Shown one piece after another: positions 17,478-24,874 of a stretch of 64,000 bases of DNA (positions are counted from its first letter, which is position 1; the number at the start of each line of letters is the position of its first letter). The notes under the pieces were generated by a model that made no database searches, was not told the DNA's origin, and saw nothing but the letters and a program-made list of their open reading frames with translations. A program made the translations under genes and the position numbers. Source of the DNA: an uncultured bacterium (GTDB lineage Bacteria > Cyanobacteriota > Vampirovibrionia > Gastranaerophilales > Gastranaerophilaceae); NCBI GenBank assembly GCA_905216055.1, contig CAJMSH010000001.1, positions 248,001 to 312,000 of the forward strand, read 5' to 3'.

Positions 17478-17506
17478 ATTATATATTATTTATGTGGAAA
17501 TTTCAA
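17478..17506 (-). promoter_or_regulatory. Promoter of the phase-variable pilin at 17452
   Basis: TTGAAA (17506-17501) and TATAAT (17483-17478) are separated by 17 bases on the minus strand. The start would be near 17471, leaving a 19-base leader with the AAGGAGG site. The architecture is the same as at 24671-24699. Confidence 0.75.
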
Positions 17507-17528
17507 GAGGCTACGTTTGTTGTAATAT

Positions 17529-18200
17529 TTAATACAATACGCCTGAATCCAAGATTCTTTGGACTTCTTTATTCATAATTGCGTGAATTTCTTCAACGGA
17601 TTTTGTTCCGTCGATGCTTATAAAATTATATTCAGATTTCATTTTTTCATATTGTTGCAAACATTTGTTTTGGTAGATTTCAAAGCTCTTGTAAAAATCT
17701 GTTGAGAAACCTACATCTCGTCCGCTTTCGTAGTAATTTAATCCTGTTGTTCCGATAATTCTTTTCAATAGAACATCAACAGGCATATCAAGATAAAATA
17801 CTAAATCAGGTTCAGGAGCGTAATCATAAAGATTTTTTACCCATTCTATATTTTGGCCTCTTACAACGTCACGTGCAAGGGCTGTATAATAATATCTGTC
17901 CAAAAGTACGATAAAACCTGATTCCAAAGCAGGAATAATTTGGTTTTCCAATCTGTCAGCAAAATCTGCTGCGTATAAAAGACTGTATGTCGTTGCATTA
18001 AGCAGGTTTCTTTCTTTTGCATCGTCAATTACGCCTGCGATAAGTCTTGATGTTTTCCATTCAGATACCATAACGCCGTATGATTTTGCTTGAATTGATT
18101 TTTTCAAAAGTTCAAGCTGTGTGGATTTGCCGGAACCGTCAGTTCCTTCTATAACAACAAGCAATCCTTCATATCCGTGTTTTGTTTTGAATTGTGCCAT
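17529..18200 (-). CDS. Thymidylate kinase-like protein, copy B
   Basis: The 223-residue product belongs to the thymidylate kinase fold (dTMP to dTDP). It has the P-loop GTDGSGKST at residues 19-27, and LLDRYYYTALARD in place of the usual DRY-x-x-S-x-x-AYQ, then PEPDLVFYLDMPVD. The dTMP-binding and LID regions therefore differ from textbook Tmk. It overlaps the preceding paralogue by one base (TAATG), so both are co-translated. The pair may be a dTMP kinase with a second nucleotide-monophosphate specificity, or two subunits of one enzyme. Confidence 0.8.
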   Translation of the reverse strand: MAQFKTKHGYEGLLVVIEGTDGSGKSTQLELLKKSIQAKSYGVMVSEWKTSRLIAGVIDDAKERNLLNATTYSLLYAADFADRLENQIIPALESGFIVLLDRYYYTALARDVVRGQNIEWVKNLYDYAPEPDLVFYLDMPVDVLLKRIIGTTGLNYYESGRDVGFSTDFYKSFEIYQNKCLQQYEKMKSEYNFISIDGTKSVEEIHAIMNKEVQRILDSGVLY

Positions 18201-18874
18201 TATAAATTTACTCCTTTTTCACTTAGAACTTCTGCAAGCATTTTTCTTATTGTAACTTGTTTTGAATGTATTGAATCCATTGCGTCTAAACGTACAAGTC
18301 CAAATTCGCTAACCATCTTTTGATATTCTTTAATCACTCGGCCCTGAAATATCATATAGCTTTCGTATGGATCGTTGCTTAATTTTAAATCCATACCTGC
18401 TTCATAAAATTTTGGAGCACGATTTGCGCAAATTCTTTCCATTGAATGTTTTGGATCAATGTCAAAATATATCGCAAGATCAGGCTTTATCGCAAAGCTG
18501 TAAACATTTCTAACCCATTTGGGATCAACACCTCTTGCAACATCTCTTGCAAATGCAGTGTAAGCATATCTGTCAGCAAGCACGATAAATCCGGCTTTCA
18601 AAGCAGGATCTATAACCTGTTTAAATCTGTCAGCAAAGTCAACCGCATGTAAAAGTGAAAAAGTTCTTGGTGAAAGCATATTCTTTTTCTTTGCAAGTTT
18701 GGTTGTTTGACTGATAAGTTCTGAAGAATTCCATTCCGTAAATATAACATCATGTCCGCTTGATTTAAGCCAATCACGAAGAAGTGCAAGTTGTGTGGAT
18801 TTGCCTGAACCGTCAATTCCTTCTACACAAACAAGTGTTCCTTTATAATTATGCTTTTTCTTTAATTTTGACAA
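18200..18874 (-). CDS. Thymidylate kinase-like protein, copy A
   Basis: This 224-residue paralogue of the next gene has P-loop GIDGSGKST, the LADRYAYTAFARD active-site helix and IKPDLAIYFDID. Its lysine-rich N-terminus (MSKLKKKHNYKG) parallels MAQFKTKHGYEG in copy B, showing tandem duplication followed by strong divergence. It starts just after the HD-domain gene (two-base gap) and ends within the start codon of copy B. Both Walker motifs are intact in both copies. Which, if either, serves as the essential dTMP kinase cannot be told here. Confidence 0.8.
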   Translation of the reverse strand: MSKLKKKHNYKGTLVCVEGIDGSGKSTQLALLRDWLKSSGHDVIFTEWNSSELISQTTKLAKKKNMLSPRTFSLLHAVDFADRFKQVIDPALKAGFIVLADRYAYTAFARDVARGVDPKWVRNVYSFAIKPDLAIYFDIDPKHSMERICANRAPKFYEAGMDLKLSNDPYESYMIFQGRVIKEYQKMVSEFGLVRLDAMDSIHSKQVTIRKMLAEVLSEKGVNL

Positions 18875-18876
18875 TG

Positions 18877-19719
18877 TTATACTCCTTTTGCTTCAAGAAT
18901 GTGAACATTAATTTTTCCGAATTTTGCTGAAAGATTATCAACAAGGTGAATGAAATACAATTCAGGTTCCAAATCTTTTTGGTCAAGGTCGATAATTGCA
19001 CCCCAGTCACTTCTGCCATGGTGTGCTGCTATCATTCTTGCAATTTCTTTGAAGCCGTTATTCATACAGATTGAAAAACCGTATTGAGAGTGTGTAAGCC
19101 ATTCTTTTCTAAAGTTTTCGTTATAATCAATCAAGCCTGTTTCTAAATCAACAGTGTATTCAAAAATTTTGCCTATATCGTGTAAAATGCAGGCTGCAAG
19201 AATATTATCACGATTAAATTTGTATTCTGACAAATCCATATTTAATTCGGCGTATTTTAAACATTCCAATATGTGAATCATAAGGCCGCCGATATAATTG
19301 TGGTGCATAAGTTTTGCAGCCGGCATAACTTTGATTAGATCTTTATGTTCTGTGAAAAATTTTACCAAAAATTGATTTAATTTCTCGTTTTGAATTTTGT
19401 TGAAATATGATGTAAGTTCAGCGTAAACTTTTTCTCTTTCGTTTTCATCAAGCCCTGTTTTTGCTTCTTTTACGACGGCAAAAGAAGATACAAGGCAATT
19501 GTTATATTTTTCATTGAAAGAAGCTGAAATAAGTTTTATAACATTCCCTGTTCTAAAAACTTTGCTGTCATAGCGGTTTAAAGCTTCTTCCCATAAAATA
19601 CAATTGAGAATTGAGCCGTCTTCAAGATTTTTTAATTGAAGCTTGCCCATTTTTGTTCCGGCTTTTGTGTCACCTACTGAAAATACTACTATTTCATAAT
19701 CAACATCGGTACTAAACAT
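18877..19719 (-). CDS. YhaM-like OB-fold plus HD-domain 3'-5' exoribonuclease
   Basis: The 280-residue protein combines an N-terminal OB-fold (residues 1-85, with KLQLKNLEDGSIL and a conserved W) with an HD domain: MHHNYIGGLMIHILE, LHDIGKIFEY (the HD pair) and MIAAHHGRSDW, then HLVDNLSAK. This order is that of YhaM/Cbf1 exoribonucleases, which degrade short RNA or DNA with manganese. The usual length is about 310, so the N-terminus may be slightly short. It lies between ilvC and the duplicated kinases on the same strand, so it may share their transcript. Confidence 0.87.
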   Translation of the reverse strand: MFSTDVDYEIVVFSVGDTKAGTKMGKLQLKNLEDGSILNCILWEEALNRYDSKVFRTGNVIKLISASFNEKYNNCLVSSFAVVKEAKTGLDENEREKVYAELTSYFNKIQNEKLNQFLVKFFTEHKDLIKVMPAAKLMHHNYIGGLMIHILECLKYAELNMDLSEYKFNRDNILAACILHDIGKIFEYTVDLETGLIDYNENFRKEWLTHSQYGFSICMNNGFKEIARMIAAHHGRSDWGAIIDLDQKDLEPELYFIHLVDNLSAKFGKINVHILEAKGV

Positions 19720-19759
19720 TTTTCACTCCGTTGTAGTTTTAACTGTTTTTTTTATTTAA

Positions 19760-20785
19760 TTAATTTTTTGATCTGTCGATAATTTTGTTATTGTCGCCCC
19801 ATACAAATGATGAACGAATTTCTTCACCGACTTTTTCAATTAGATGATCTGCATTTTCTTTTCTTAATTCATTGAATTTTTTGCAGCCTGTTTTCATCTC
19901 ATTCAAAAATTCATCGGCAAAAGCTCCGCTTTGAATATCTTTTAATAATTCTTTCATAGCTTTGCGTGATTGTTCGCCAATAACTTTAGGTCCTCTTGTC
20001 ATATCGCCGTATTCAGCAGTGTTAGATATTGAATATCTCATATCTGCCAAGCCGCCTTGGTTTATCAAATCAACAAGAAGTTTCATTTCATGTAATACTT
20101 CAAAGTAAGCCATATATGGAGAATAACCTGCATCTACCAAAACTTCAAAACCAGTTTTAATTAATGCTGAAACTCCACCGCAAATAACAGCTTGTTCTCC
20201 GAATAAATCTGTTTCTGTTTCTTCTTTGAATGTTGTTTCAATAATTCCTGCTCTGCCTGCACCGATTGCTGAAGCATAAGATAATGCAAGCTCTTTTGAA
20301 TCCCCTGATGGGTCCTGATATACAGCGATTAAAGATGGAACACCTCTTCCGATTTGATATTCACTTCTTACAGTGTGTCCCGGTCCTTTTGGCGCAACCA
20401 TAATTACGTTAACCCCTTCAGGTGCAACAATTTTTTTATAGTGAATATTAAAACCGTGAGAGAACATCAAATATTGACCTTTTCTCATAAATGGTTTAAT
20501 TTGTTTTTCGTAAACTTCAGCCTGAATTTCGTCAGGAATTAAAATTTGTACGATATCAGCGTATTTTACGGCATCTTCGATGGACATTGTGCGAAATCCG
20601 TAATCTTTTGCTTTTACATCAGAATTCCCGCCCAAGCGTAAACCTAAAACAATATCGCATCCGCTGTCTTTAAGGTTCATAGATTGACCGTAGCCTTGTG
20701 AACCAAAGCCTATTATGGCAATTTTTTTTGTTTTAATTAAATCTTTGTTAATATCTTTATCAAGATAAATATGTAATTTATTCAT
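19760..20785 (-). CDS. ilvC: Ketol-acid reductoisomerase
   Basis: IlvC rearranges and reduces acetolactate or acetohydroxybutyrate with NAD(P)H in branched-chain amino acid synthesis. The 341-residue product is the short class I form. The dinucleotide loop GFGSQGYGQ is at residues 26-34, followed by DIVLGLRLGGNSD, which sets cofactor preference. LMFSHGFNIHY, MVAPKGPGHTVR, LFGEQAVICGG and EVLHEMKLLVDL carry metal- and substrate-binding residues. I start it at ATG 20785, preceded by AGAGGCG, since the 33-codon extension upstream lacks family similarity. ilvB lies about 12 kb away and ilvE about 18 kb away. Confidence 0.95.
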   Translation of the reverse strand: MNKLHIYLDKDINKDLIKTKKIAIIGFGSQGYGQSMNLKDSGCDIVLGLRLGGNSDVKAKDYGFRTMSIEDAVKYADIVQILIPDEIQAEVYEKQIKPFMRKGQYLMFSHGFNIHYKKIVAPEGVNVIMVAPKGPGHTVRSEYQIGRGVPSLIAVYQDPSGDSKELALSYASAIGAGRAGIIETTFKEETETDLFGEQAVICGGVSALIKTGFEVLVDAGYSPYMAYFEVLHEMKLLVDLINQGGLADMRYSISNTAEYGDMTRGPKVIGEQSRKAMKELLKDIQSGAFADEFLNEMKTGCKKFNELRKENADHLIEKVGEEIRSSFVWGDNNKIIDRSKN

Positions 20786-20889
20786 ATTTCGCCTCTTTTC
20801 TTTCCTAAATTTTAGCACAAATAAATTTTTTGATTTACAATAAGTTACATAAAGTAAATTATTTAGTTTTACGTGTTTTAGCAAGAGTG

Positions 20890-21522
20890 ATGATAAATTT
20901 ATTAACTTTACAAAAATCAGTAATCCCCCAAGTTCATTTTAAAGGAGACCATTCTCGTAAATATGTGGATGATATTGCATATATGCCTGATACCTTTGAA
21001 AAAACTTATGATTATGAAAAATATATATTTAATTATTGTCCTAGTGAAGATGCTAAAAGAATTGAGCCATATAAAGGACCTCAAAACTATTCTTCCGGAA
21101 TTTCAACGGAAGATCCGAATCTTGGCGGCGGATGGCTTTTGTCTGATATTAATACTCCGCTTAGTACAACAGGAGTTAGAACTTGTGCGGTTTTAAATCT
21201 TGTTGATGAAGATACAAATACGCATGCACTATACCATGTGTTTCACAGTACAGGTGTTAGTGGAATAAAAAACTTTATTAAAACAGAATTTCCTCATTTT
21301 ACTCATGTAAATATTGTTGGAGGAGATCAATATCAAACGGTATATACTATGAGTAGAATTGTAGATGCAGTTGATGAGGTTAATCCTGATGCTGAAAAAA
21401 CATTTTATTATACGGTTTCTGATAATCCGGAACTTGTTGCATATAAAGGAAACATGTATTATATGAAAGGTAAATCAGGAAAATTATCTTTTGTTCGAAA
21501 TACTGAAAATTATTGGTATTAG
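20890..21522 (+). CDS. Orphan protein with a CheD-type Thr/Cys/His triad
   Basis: This 210-residue protein has no annotated relative that I recognise. In the middle is STTGVRTCAVLNLVDED...HALYHVF: Thr93, Cys99 and His116, with spacing (6 and 17 residues) equal to that of the CheD glutamine deamidase triad as I recall it from Thermotoga. The core around it (a hydrophobic strand after the cysteine, histidine on the next strand) also fits the CNF/CheD deamidase fold. No chemotaxis genes were seen, so a role on receptors is unlikely. The start at 20890 has only a weak GCAAGAG site. It runs divergently from ilvC. The function call is a hypothesis. Confidence 0.6.
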   Translation: MINLLTLQKSVIPQVHFKGDHSRKYVDDIAYMPDTFEKTYDYEKYIFNYCPSEDAKRIEPYKGPQNYSSGISTEDPNLGGGWLLSDINTPLSTTGVRTCAVLNLVDEDTNTHALYHVFHSTGVSGIKNFIKTEFPHFTHVNIVGGDQYQTVYTMSRIVDAVDEVNPDAEKTFYYTVSDNPELVAYKGNMYYMKGKSGKLSFVRNTENYWY

Positions 21523-22508
21523 TCTGATGTAAATAGACTATTTTCTCCGAATTGGAAAATTTGTAAGACATTTTCAGGTTGTTTTACTTGTTTATAAAAA
21601 TCTTTAATTAAGACGCATTGAGTCTGAATACAGTTTAAATTTCTCTCGTGCAAATATTTTTCTAAAAAGTCTGCATTTTTAGTATATTGACGATGTTTTA
21701 AGAATGCATAAAATGTTGTTTTCCTTCTTGAAATTTCAGAAAGTGCAAAGTTTAAAATTTCGTCATAAGGAACATTATAGCCATCATTTAAAGACATATC
21801 AATTATAAAATTCAAATTATCGCTTGTCGTAATTGATAAATAGGCTATAATTCTATGGCAGGACGGTTCTTCAAGCACATATCTGTTTTTATAAAAGTTT
21901 GTCATACCTGCAAATATCGGATCTTTGTATTCATCAGGTATTCTTTCAAGAGATGGTTTATACAGGTTGTTTAACTCATTATTATAAAGGTGAGCAACTT
22001 GTTTGGCATCAGAATTTTGGCAGTATCTGAAATTGGCTTTTGCATCAGTTGCAGGTTTGAAATTTTCAAGTTTCCAAAGGTTTTCATAACTGCATTGTCT
22101 AAATCCACAGCCCTGCATAAACAGGTTAAGCAACTCATCGTGACATTGATCAACCGTAACAATAAATGAAGAAGCTCCTTCTGCTCCAAGTTTTGCTATT
22201 ACAAATTCTACAAGTCTTTTCCCCACATCATACATGTTTTGTCTGAAAATAAGTCTAGATATATTAATTTTATAAGGGTTTCCTCTTGTCGGGATTACTG
22301 TAATAAGCCCTAATATTTCATTTCGCTCTAATAAAATATATGATACAGGTAAGAATTTATATTTTAACGGAAGCAAGTTGTGCAAAACAAGTAAAGCATC
22401 CTGCGTAAGTGCACGTGAAAACTTTTCTCCATCTTCATTAGATAGATAAGAAATCATTTTTTTTATTTTAGGAGCATCAAAACATTTTAATCTTCTTATT
22501 ACTGTCAT
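21519..22508 (-). CDS. Protein with two GNAT-like halves
   Basis: The 329-residue product begins with MTVIRRLKCFDAPK and continues with a GNAT-type pattern: SYILLERNEILGLITVIP, then VGKRLVEFVIAKLGAEGA and LFMQGCGFRQCS (the cofactor-binding helix and last strand). The second half (from about residue 155) seems to repeat the fold in degenerate form. Acyl acceptor unknown. The start is at 22508: a consensus promoter ends six bases before this ATG, making a leaderless message. The longer open frame upstream overlaps the divergent dehydrogenase gene and is not coding. Confidence 0.65.
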   Translation of the reverse strand: MTVIRRLKCFDAPKIKKMISYLSNEDGEKFSRALTQDALLVLHNLLPLKYKFLPVSYILLERNEILGLITVIPTRGNPYKINISRLIFRQNMYDVGKRLVEFVIAKLGAEGASSFIVTVDQCHDELLNLFMQGCGFRQCSYENLWKLENFKPATDAKANFRYCQNSDAKQVAHLYNNELNNLYKPSLERIPDEYKDPIFAGMTNFYKNRYVLEEPSCHRIIAYLSITTSDNLNFIIDMSLNDGYNVPYDEILNFALSEISRRKTTFYAFLKHRQYTKNADFLEKYLHERNLNCIQTQCVLIKDFYKQVKQPENVLQIFQFGENSLFTSD

Positions 22509-22514
22509 ATACTT

Positions 22515-22543
22515 ATTATATAATTTATTTTTTATCTTTTCAA
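22515..22543 (-). promoter_or_regulatory. Leaderless promoter of the GNAT-like gene
   Basis: TTGAAA (22543-22538), 17-base spacer, TATAAT (22520-22515), then six bases and ATG at 22508. A transcript starting seven bases past the -10 box would begin exactly at the start codon, with no room for a ribosome-binding site. Confidence 0.65.
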
Positions 22544-22575
22544 GTTTGTGATAAAATTTTTTGTGCGAGGCGAAT

Positions 22576-23571
22576 ATGAGAATAGCAGTAATAGATAAAG
22601 ATAAAATTGTATTAAAAAATGCCGAAAATATAAAATTAGACGGAAGAAAAGGTGCAATTGTAAAAGTTTTGGTATGCGGACTTTGCGGTTCTGATATTGT
22701 AAAATTTGTACATAAAATTGCACATGACGGAACAGTTCTCGGACATGAAATTGTTGCAGAAATTGTTGAAATAAATTCAGATACCAAATTCAAATGTGGA
22801 GATGTTATTGTTACGTCTCACCATATTCCATGCGGAAATTGCGTTTATTGCAAGCACGGAAATGTTTCGATGTGCGAACATTTCAAATCTACAAATATTC
22901 GACCTGGCGGATTTTCTGAATATGTTTATTTGAGTGAAGAACATTTGAAAAATGTAGCTCACCTGAAGCCTAATAATCTTTCAGAAGTTGAAGCTTCTTT
23001 TTATGAACCTTTAGGCTGCATTGTAAGAGCCGTAAAAAGAGCGAATTTATTAAAAGGCGATAGAGCTTTAGTTGTCGGACTTGGTTCAATCGGAATTTTA
23101 TCTGCTCAAGCTCTAAGAGCTTTTGGTTACGATGCTGAAGGTTGTGATTTATTGGAAGAAAGAATTGAATTATTAAAATCTTTTGGGATAAACGCTTATG
23201 ATGTCAGAAAATTACCTGATGAATATAAAGCTGATTGTATTTTTATGACATCAGGTGCAGATAAAGCTATAGATACAGCTTTGAAATATGTTAGAAATGG
23301 CGGGAAAATCCTTGTATTTTCAAGCACTCCGCATGATGAATCTTCTTATCCTAACAATGAAATTTATTATAGAGAATTAACAGTTCTTGGCAGTTATTCT
23401 CCATCGCCTGATGATTTGAAAGATTCTCTTGAATTGTTAAGGACAGGAAAAGTTAAAGTTAATAATATTTCTACTGAATATAAACTTGATGAAATTCAAA
23501 AAGCTTTTGATGATACTATGTCTAATAAGATTATGAAAGCTTGCATTAAAATAAATAACAGTGATACTTAA
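22576..23571 (+). CDS. Zinc-dependent medium-chain dehydrogenase
   Basis: The 331-residue product has the MDR fold: catalytic zinc ligands in VCGLCGSDIVKF and LGHEIVAEI, the structural zinc loop CGNCVYCKHGNVSMC, and the nucleotide loop ALVVGLGSIGILSAQAL. It most resembles sorbitol, threonine or galactitol dehydrogenases that oxidise a secondary alcohol. The start is ATG 22576 after a GCGAGGCG site. The next gene is a second dehydrogenase of the same type on the same strand, 50 bases on, with a hairpin between. Substrates are unknown. Confidence 0.88.
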   Translation: MRIAVIDKDKIVLKNAENIKLDGRKGAIVKVLVCGLCGSDIVKFVHKIAHDGTVLGHEIVAEIVEINSDTKFKCGDVIVTSHHIPCGNCVYCKHGNVSMCEHFKSTNIRPGGFSEYVYLSEEHLKNVAHLKPNNLSEVEASFYEPLGCIVRAVKRANLLKGDRALVVGLGSIGILSAQALRAFGYDAEGCDLLEERIELLKSFGINAYDVRKLPDEYKADCIFMTSGADKAIDTALKYVRNGGKILVFSSTPHDESSYPNNEIYYRELTVLGSYSPSPDDLKDSLELLRTGKVKVNNISTEYKLDEIQKAFDDTMSNKIMKACIKINNSDT

Positions 23572-23591
23572 GAAAAATTTTTATGAAAGGT

Positions 23592-23610
23592 GCTTGCGAA
23601 AAGCGTAAGC
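23592..23610 (+). repeat. Hairpin between the two dehydrogenase genes
   Basis: GCTTGCG and CGTAAGC form a seven-pair stem (one G-T) around AAAAG, with no U-tract. The hairpin sits inside an 11-codon mini-ORF (ATG 23583 to TAA 23618, MKGACEKRKQR) just before the second dehydrogenase. It may tune expression of the downstream gene. Confidence 0.5.
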
Positions 23611-23621
23611 AAAGATAAAAA

Positions 23622-24665
23622 ATGAGAGCAATTCAATATTACGGACCTCAAAATATAAAATTAGAAGAAGTTATGGTAAAACCGCCTGAAGAAGGTGAAG
23701 TTGTTGTAAAAGTTATTTCAGCTCTTACTTGCGGAACAGATGTTAAAACATTCAGACGCGGTCATCCTGTACTTATCAAATCAATTCCATCAGGCTTTGG
23801 ACACGAATTTGCAGGAATTGTTGATAGAGTAGGAAAAGGTGTCGAAAATGTAAAGGTTGGAGATAGAGTTGTTGCAGCAAATTCTGCTCCCTGCGGTCAT
23901 TGTTTTTACTGCAGACGGGAAGAGTATAATTTATGCGAAAATCTTGATCTGCTAAACGGTGCCTATGCAGAATATATAACAGTTCCAGCTCGTATTGTTA
24001 AGAAAAATATGTTAATATTGCCTGACAATTTAAGTTTTGATAAAGCAGCTTTTTGTGAGCCTTTAGCAAATGTTGTTCATGGTGTTGAAAGGACTGATAT
24101 AAAACCGGGACAAACAGTTGGGATAATCGGGATTGGCCCAATTGGTTTGATGTTCGCTCGTCTTGCAAAACTAAAGGGGGCAAGAGTAATTGTTGCAGGT
24201 CGAAATCCTATAAAATTAAAGGCGGCTGATGAATTTGCACATGCTGATGAAATTATTGATTTAACAAGGTATCAAAACCCTGAAAAAATCTTTCGAGAAT
24301 ACACCGAAGAGCGAAAGGGGCTTGATGTGGCTGTTGAATGTGTAGGACTGCCTGAAATATGGGAAAGAATATTTTCCTGCGTACGCCCCGGCGGAACAGT
24401 ACACTTTTTTGGCGGATGTAAATCAGGTTCTACCGTAACTTTTGATACTACCAAAATGCATTACGGTGATATCAAGTTAATGAGTGTGTTTCATCATACG
24501 CCGAAATATTTCAGGATGGCGCTTGATTATATAGCATCGGGCGATGTTGAAGTTGAAAAACTGATAACAGATACTTTGCCTCTTGAAAAAGTAGAATGGG
24601 CTATGCAGCAGCACATCGAAGGTAAGGCAATAAAATTCCTTATAAAACCTTGGAATAATGCATAA
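23622..24665 (+). CDS. Zinc-dependent medium-chain dehydrogenase
   Basis: A 347-residue MDR enzyme. It has ALTCGTDVKTFRRGH and FGHEFAGIVDRVG with the catalytic zinc site, the structural cysteines CGHCFYCRREEYNLC, and the coenzyme-binding VGIIGIGPIGLMFARLAK. It resembles threonine or sorbitol dehydrogenases more than the first gene does, with the family usual length. Its ribosome-binding site is weak (AAAGATAAAAAATG), so it may depend on translation from the mini-ORF or the preceding dehydrogenase. Two tandem dehydrogenases suggest sugar-alcohol or hydroxy-acid oxidation, but no specific pathway is visible. Confidence 0.88.
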   Translation: MRAIQYYGPQNIKLEEVMVKPPEEGEVVVKVISALTCGTDVKTFRRGHPVLIKSIPSGFGHEFAGIVDRVGKGVENVKVGDRVVAANSAPCGHCFYCRREEYNLCENLDLLNGAYAEYITVPARIVKKNMLILPDNLSFDKAAFCEPLANVVHGVERTDIKPGQTVGIIGIGPIGLMFARLAKLKGARVIVAGRNPIKLKAADEFAHADEIIDLTRYQNPEKIFREYTEERKGLDVAVECVGLPEIWERIFSCVRPGGTVHFFGGCKSGSTVTFDTTKMHYGDIKLMSVFHHTPKYFRMALDYIASGDVEVEKLITDTLPLEKVEWAMQQHIEGKAIKFLIKPWNNA

Positions 24666-24670
24666 ATAAC

Positions 24671-24699
24671 TTGAAAAAAATAATAAAATAGATTATAAT
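24671..24699 (+). promoter_or_regulatory. Promoter of the tract-bearing ORF at 24735
   Basis: TTGAAA (24671-24676), a 17-base spacer and TATAAT (24694-24699). The transcript would start near 24706, before the AAGGAG site at 24722. This matches the promoter of the other tract-associated pilin at 17506-17478. Confidence 0.75.
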
Positions 24700-24734
24700 A
24701 ATACATATAAGAAGATATTATAAGGAGATAGAGT

Positions 24735-24788
24735 ATGGAAAGGATTGATATGTACGGATTTGAACCTGTCGGGGGGGGGGCGCTCTAA
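24735..24788 (+). CDS. Short ORF with G10 tract, possible switchable 5' end of the pilin
   Basis: A strong promoter and AAGGAG seven bases upstream start an ORF at ATG 24735 (MERIDMYGFEPVGGGAL) that enters a run of ten G (24771-24780) and ends at TAA 24786. With one extra G, or two fewer, the frame runs without a stop through 24781-24874 into the pilin at 24875. This would add 47 residues to its N-terminus. In the drawn state translation stops after 17 codons. Confidence 0.55.
   Translation: MERIDMYGFEPVGGGAL
24771..24780 (+). repeat. Poly-G tract, ten bases
   Basis: A run of ten G following GTC and followed by CGC. It lies at codons 13-16 of the ORF at 24735. The other long G/C run in the window (17416-17424) lies at a matching position in another pilin locus. 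Confidence 0.9.
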
Positions 24789-24810
24789 GCTTCTTAGTTC
24801 CATTTAAAAC

Positions 24811-24838
24811 TTGCCAAAATAACAGAGCCTGTTATAAT
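24811..24838 (+). promoter_or_regulatory. Second promoter, directly upstream of the pilin at 24875
   Basis: TTGCCA (24811-24816), a 16-base spacer and TATAAT (24833-24838) preceded by TG-T, an extended -10 box. It would start transcription near 24845, giving a leader that holds AAGGAA before ATG 24875. The pilin could thus be expressed independently of the tract. Confidence 0.6.
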
Positions 24839-24874
24839 AGTGATATATCTAATCACAATAATAAGGAATTTAAA

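Noticed and set aside
20786..20884. N-terminal extension of ilvC by 33 residues.
   Set aside because: It has no family similarity, and AGAGGCG sits just before ATG 20785.
22509..22793. N-terminal extension of the GNAT-like gene.
   Set aside because: It is antisense to the dehydrogenase gene and has low-complexity, non-GNAT sequence; the promoter ends at 22515.
23998..24183. Open frame antisense to the second dehydrogenase.
   Set aside because: It is a shadow of the MDR coding sequence without a ribosome-binding site.
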